Assembly: GCA_903941145.1 (NCBI GenBank)
Contig: CAJANQ010000470.1
Span: 1-6,767 of the forward strand
Direction of reading: 5' to 3'
DNA: 6,767 nucleotides
Source: an uncultured Actinomycetes bacterium
GTDB taxonomy: Bacteria > Actinomycetota > Acidimicrobiia > Acidimicrobiales > Microtrichaceae
This document shows, piece by piece, positions 5,965-6,767 of the stretch. The translations under genes and the position numbers were made by a program. Position 1 is the stretch's first letter, and every line of letters starts with the position of its first letter. The notes beneath the pieces were generated by a model. That model was not told the DNA's origin. It made no database searches and saw only the letters and a program-made list of their open reading frames with translations.

Positions 5965-6645
5965 ATGTCCGACTCCGACGGGTGGCTCGCCGCCCACCGC
6001 GACCTGCTGGCACTCGGCGTCCTGGTCGCGGTGCTGGCGACCTGGAACCTGACTCGCGACCCGCTCGTCCCCGGGAGCTACCACCTCACCGCCAACGTGC
6101 TGCTGACCGCGGTGGTCCTGGGTGTGGCGGGGGCCGGAGGTCTGCGCGCCGCCGACCTCGGCCTGCGGCGGGCGTCGCTCGGCAGTGGGTTCGCCTACGG
6201 CGGGGTGGTGGTCGGCGTGGTCCTCGCCGGGCTGGTCGTCGCAGTGCTCGTGGCGCCACGGGCGTTCCGCGACGACCGGGTCGACGTGAGCTTGGGGAGG
6301 ATGCTGTTCGAGGTGCTCGTCGAGATCCCGCTCGCCACGGTGATGTTCGAGGAGGTCGCGTTCCGTGGCGTCCTGCTGGGTCTGTTGCGCAAGCGCCTAC
6401 CGACGTGGCCCGCGGTGGTCGTGTCGGCGCTGCTGTTCGGCCTCTGGCACGTCGACGGGGTGCTGCACCGCCACGACGGTCCCGGTCTGGCCGCTGCCGT
6501 GGCCGGTACGGTCCTGGCGACGACCGTGGCGGGGCTGGGCTTCGCCTGGCTGCGGGTCCGGTCCGACAGCCTGGTGGCGCCGATGCTGGCGCACTGGGCC
6601 ACGAACTCGCTCGCGTTCGTGGTGGCCTGGGTCCGCTGGCACTAG
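5965..6645 (+). CDS. CPBP-family intramembrane metalloprotease (Abi/CAAX-protease-like)
   Basis: A 226-residue, highly hydrophobic protein with about seven membrane segments (roughly 13-28, 41-60, 75-97, 110-128, 145-162, 171-196, 203-222). It carries the three CPBP (PF02517) signature motifs: EEVAFR with Glu129, Glu130 and Arg134; FGLWH with His162; and HWATN with His210 and Asn214. All predicted catalytic/metal residues are therefore present and the length is normal. The family includes eukaryotic Rce1 prenyl-protein proteases, PrsW-unrelated bacterial proteases and bacteriocin self-immunity proteins; a role cannot be assigned by family alone. The gene starts 11 bp after the hydrolase stop and has no recognisable Shine-Dalgarno, so it probably depends on translation of the upstream gene. 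Alternative GTG starts exist downstream, but ATG 5965 is the only ATG before the first motif region and keeps the first membrane segment. Confidence 0.92.
   Translation: MSDSDGWLAAHRDLLALGVLVAVLATWNLTRDPLVPGSYHLTANVLLTAVVLGVAGAGGLRAADLGLRRASLGSGFAYGGVVVGVVLAGLVVAVLVAPRAFRDDRVDVSLGRMLFEVLVEIPLATVMFEEVAFRGVLLGLLRKRLPTWPAVVVSALLFGLWHVDGVLHRHDGPGLAAAVAGTVLATTVAGLGFAWLRVRSDSLVAPMLAHWATNSLAFVVAWVRWH
6642..6645. other. CTAG shared by two opposing stop codons
   Basis: TAG at 6643-6645 ends the protease, and the complement of 6642-6644 ends the proposed minus-strand frame, so one four-base palindrome terminates both. No hairpin terminator lies next to it. Confidence 0.45.
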
Positions 6646-6767
6646 CTGCCGGAGGTCCCGCTGGTCCGTCGGGTCCGGAGGGTGAGCGTCCGGGTGGACG
6701 CAGCGGGGGAGTCCGAGCTGCGCAGCGACAGGCGCACCATCGGCGCGGCGAGCGCCGAGGTCACCAC
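6642..6767 (-). CDS. Possible 3' end of an unidentified minus-strand gene
   Basis: On the minus strand the frame is open from the window edge for 41 codons and ends in TAG (complement of 6642-6644), overlapping the protease stop in a CTAG palindrome. Third positions are almost all G or C. The tail is rich in Ser, Thr and Arg, ending RTRRTSGTSGS, with possible beta-strands (MVRLSLRS, RTLTLRT). I do not recognise it. The opposite strand is also open in the frame that shares the same wobble positions, and its peptide (rich in Val, Arg, Glu) looks equally plausible. The strand is therefore not settled. In that case a plus-strand gene would start near GTG 6682 or 6694. The parallel CTAG junction at the exporter/kup boundary mildly favours the minus strand. 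Confidence 0.4.
   Translation of the reverse strand: MVTSALAAPMVRLSLRSSDSPAASTRTLTLRTRRTSGTSGS

Noticed and set aside
5965..6645. CPBP protease as a bacteriocin or abortive-infection immunity protein
   Set aside because: The family includes such proteins, but no bacteriocin precursor, toxin, maturation enzyme or phage-defence gene is visible nearby.

Overview
The window is very GC-rich with strongly G/C-biased third codon positions, and its gene types fit a high-GC actinobacterium. They are a tandem heterodimeric ABC exporter, a Kup potassium transporter, and an Abhydrolase_9-type membrane hydrolase with an N-terminal membrane domain. The genus cannot be read from the sequence. Gene density is about 95%, and no RNA gene, insertion sequence, CRISPR array or phage-like gene is visible.

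Layout: (1) The 3' end of one ABC exporter half-transporter (1-250, +) overlaps by ATGA the complete second half-transporter (247-2175, +). The pair carries complementary degenerate ATPase motifs, as expected of an asymmetric heterodimeric exporter. (2) A kup potassium-uptake gene on the minus strand (2187-4091) converges on the exporter, with 11 bp between stop codons. (3) A divergent promoter region of about 130 bp (4092-4225) holds a 12-bp perfect palindrome and one candidate -10 box per direction. Both genes lack an obvious Shine-Dalgarno and could have very short or no leaders. (4) A likely two-gene operon on the plus strand follows. It encodes a five-TM protein with a C-terminal serine alpha/beta-hydrolase domain (4226-5953) and, 11 bp later, a CPBP-family intramembrane metalloprotease (5965-6645). 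(5) The last 122 bp probably hold the 3' end of a minus-strand gene whose TAG stop shares a CTAG palindrome with the protease stop.

The gene products are nearly all membrane proteins: exporter, K+ uptake, membrane hydrolase and membrane protease. Only the ABC pair is clearly one functional complex. The hydrolase-protease pair is the least characterised part and the best candidate for something new, but nothing in the sequence proves a new system. A small regularity is that the only two CTAG tetranucleotides I could find in the window sit exactly at the two convergent gene ends.
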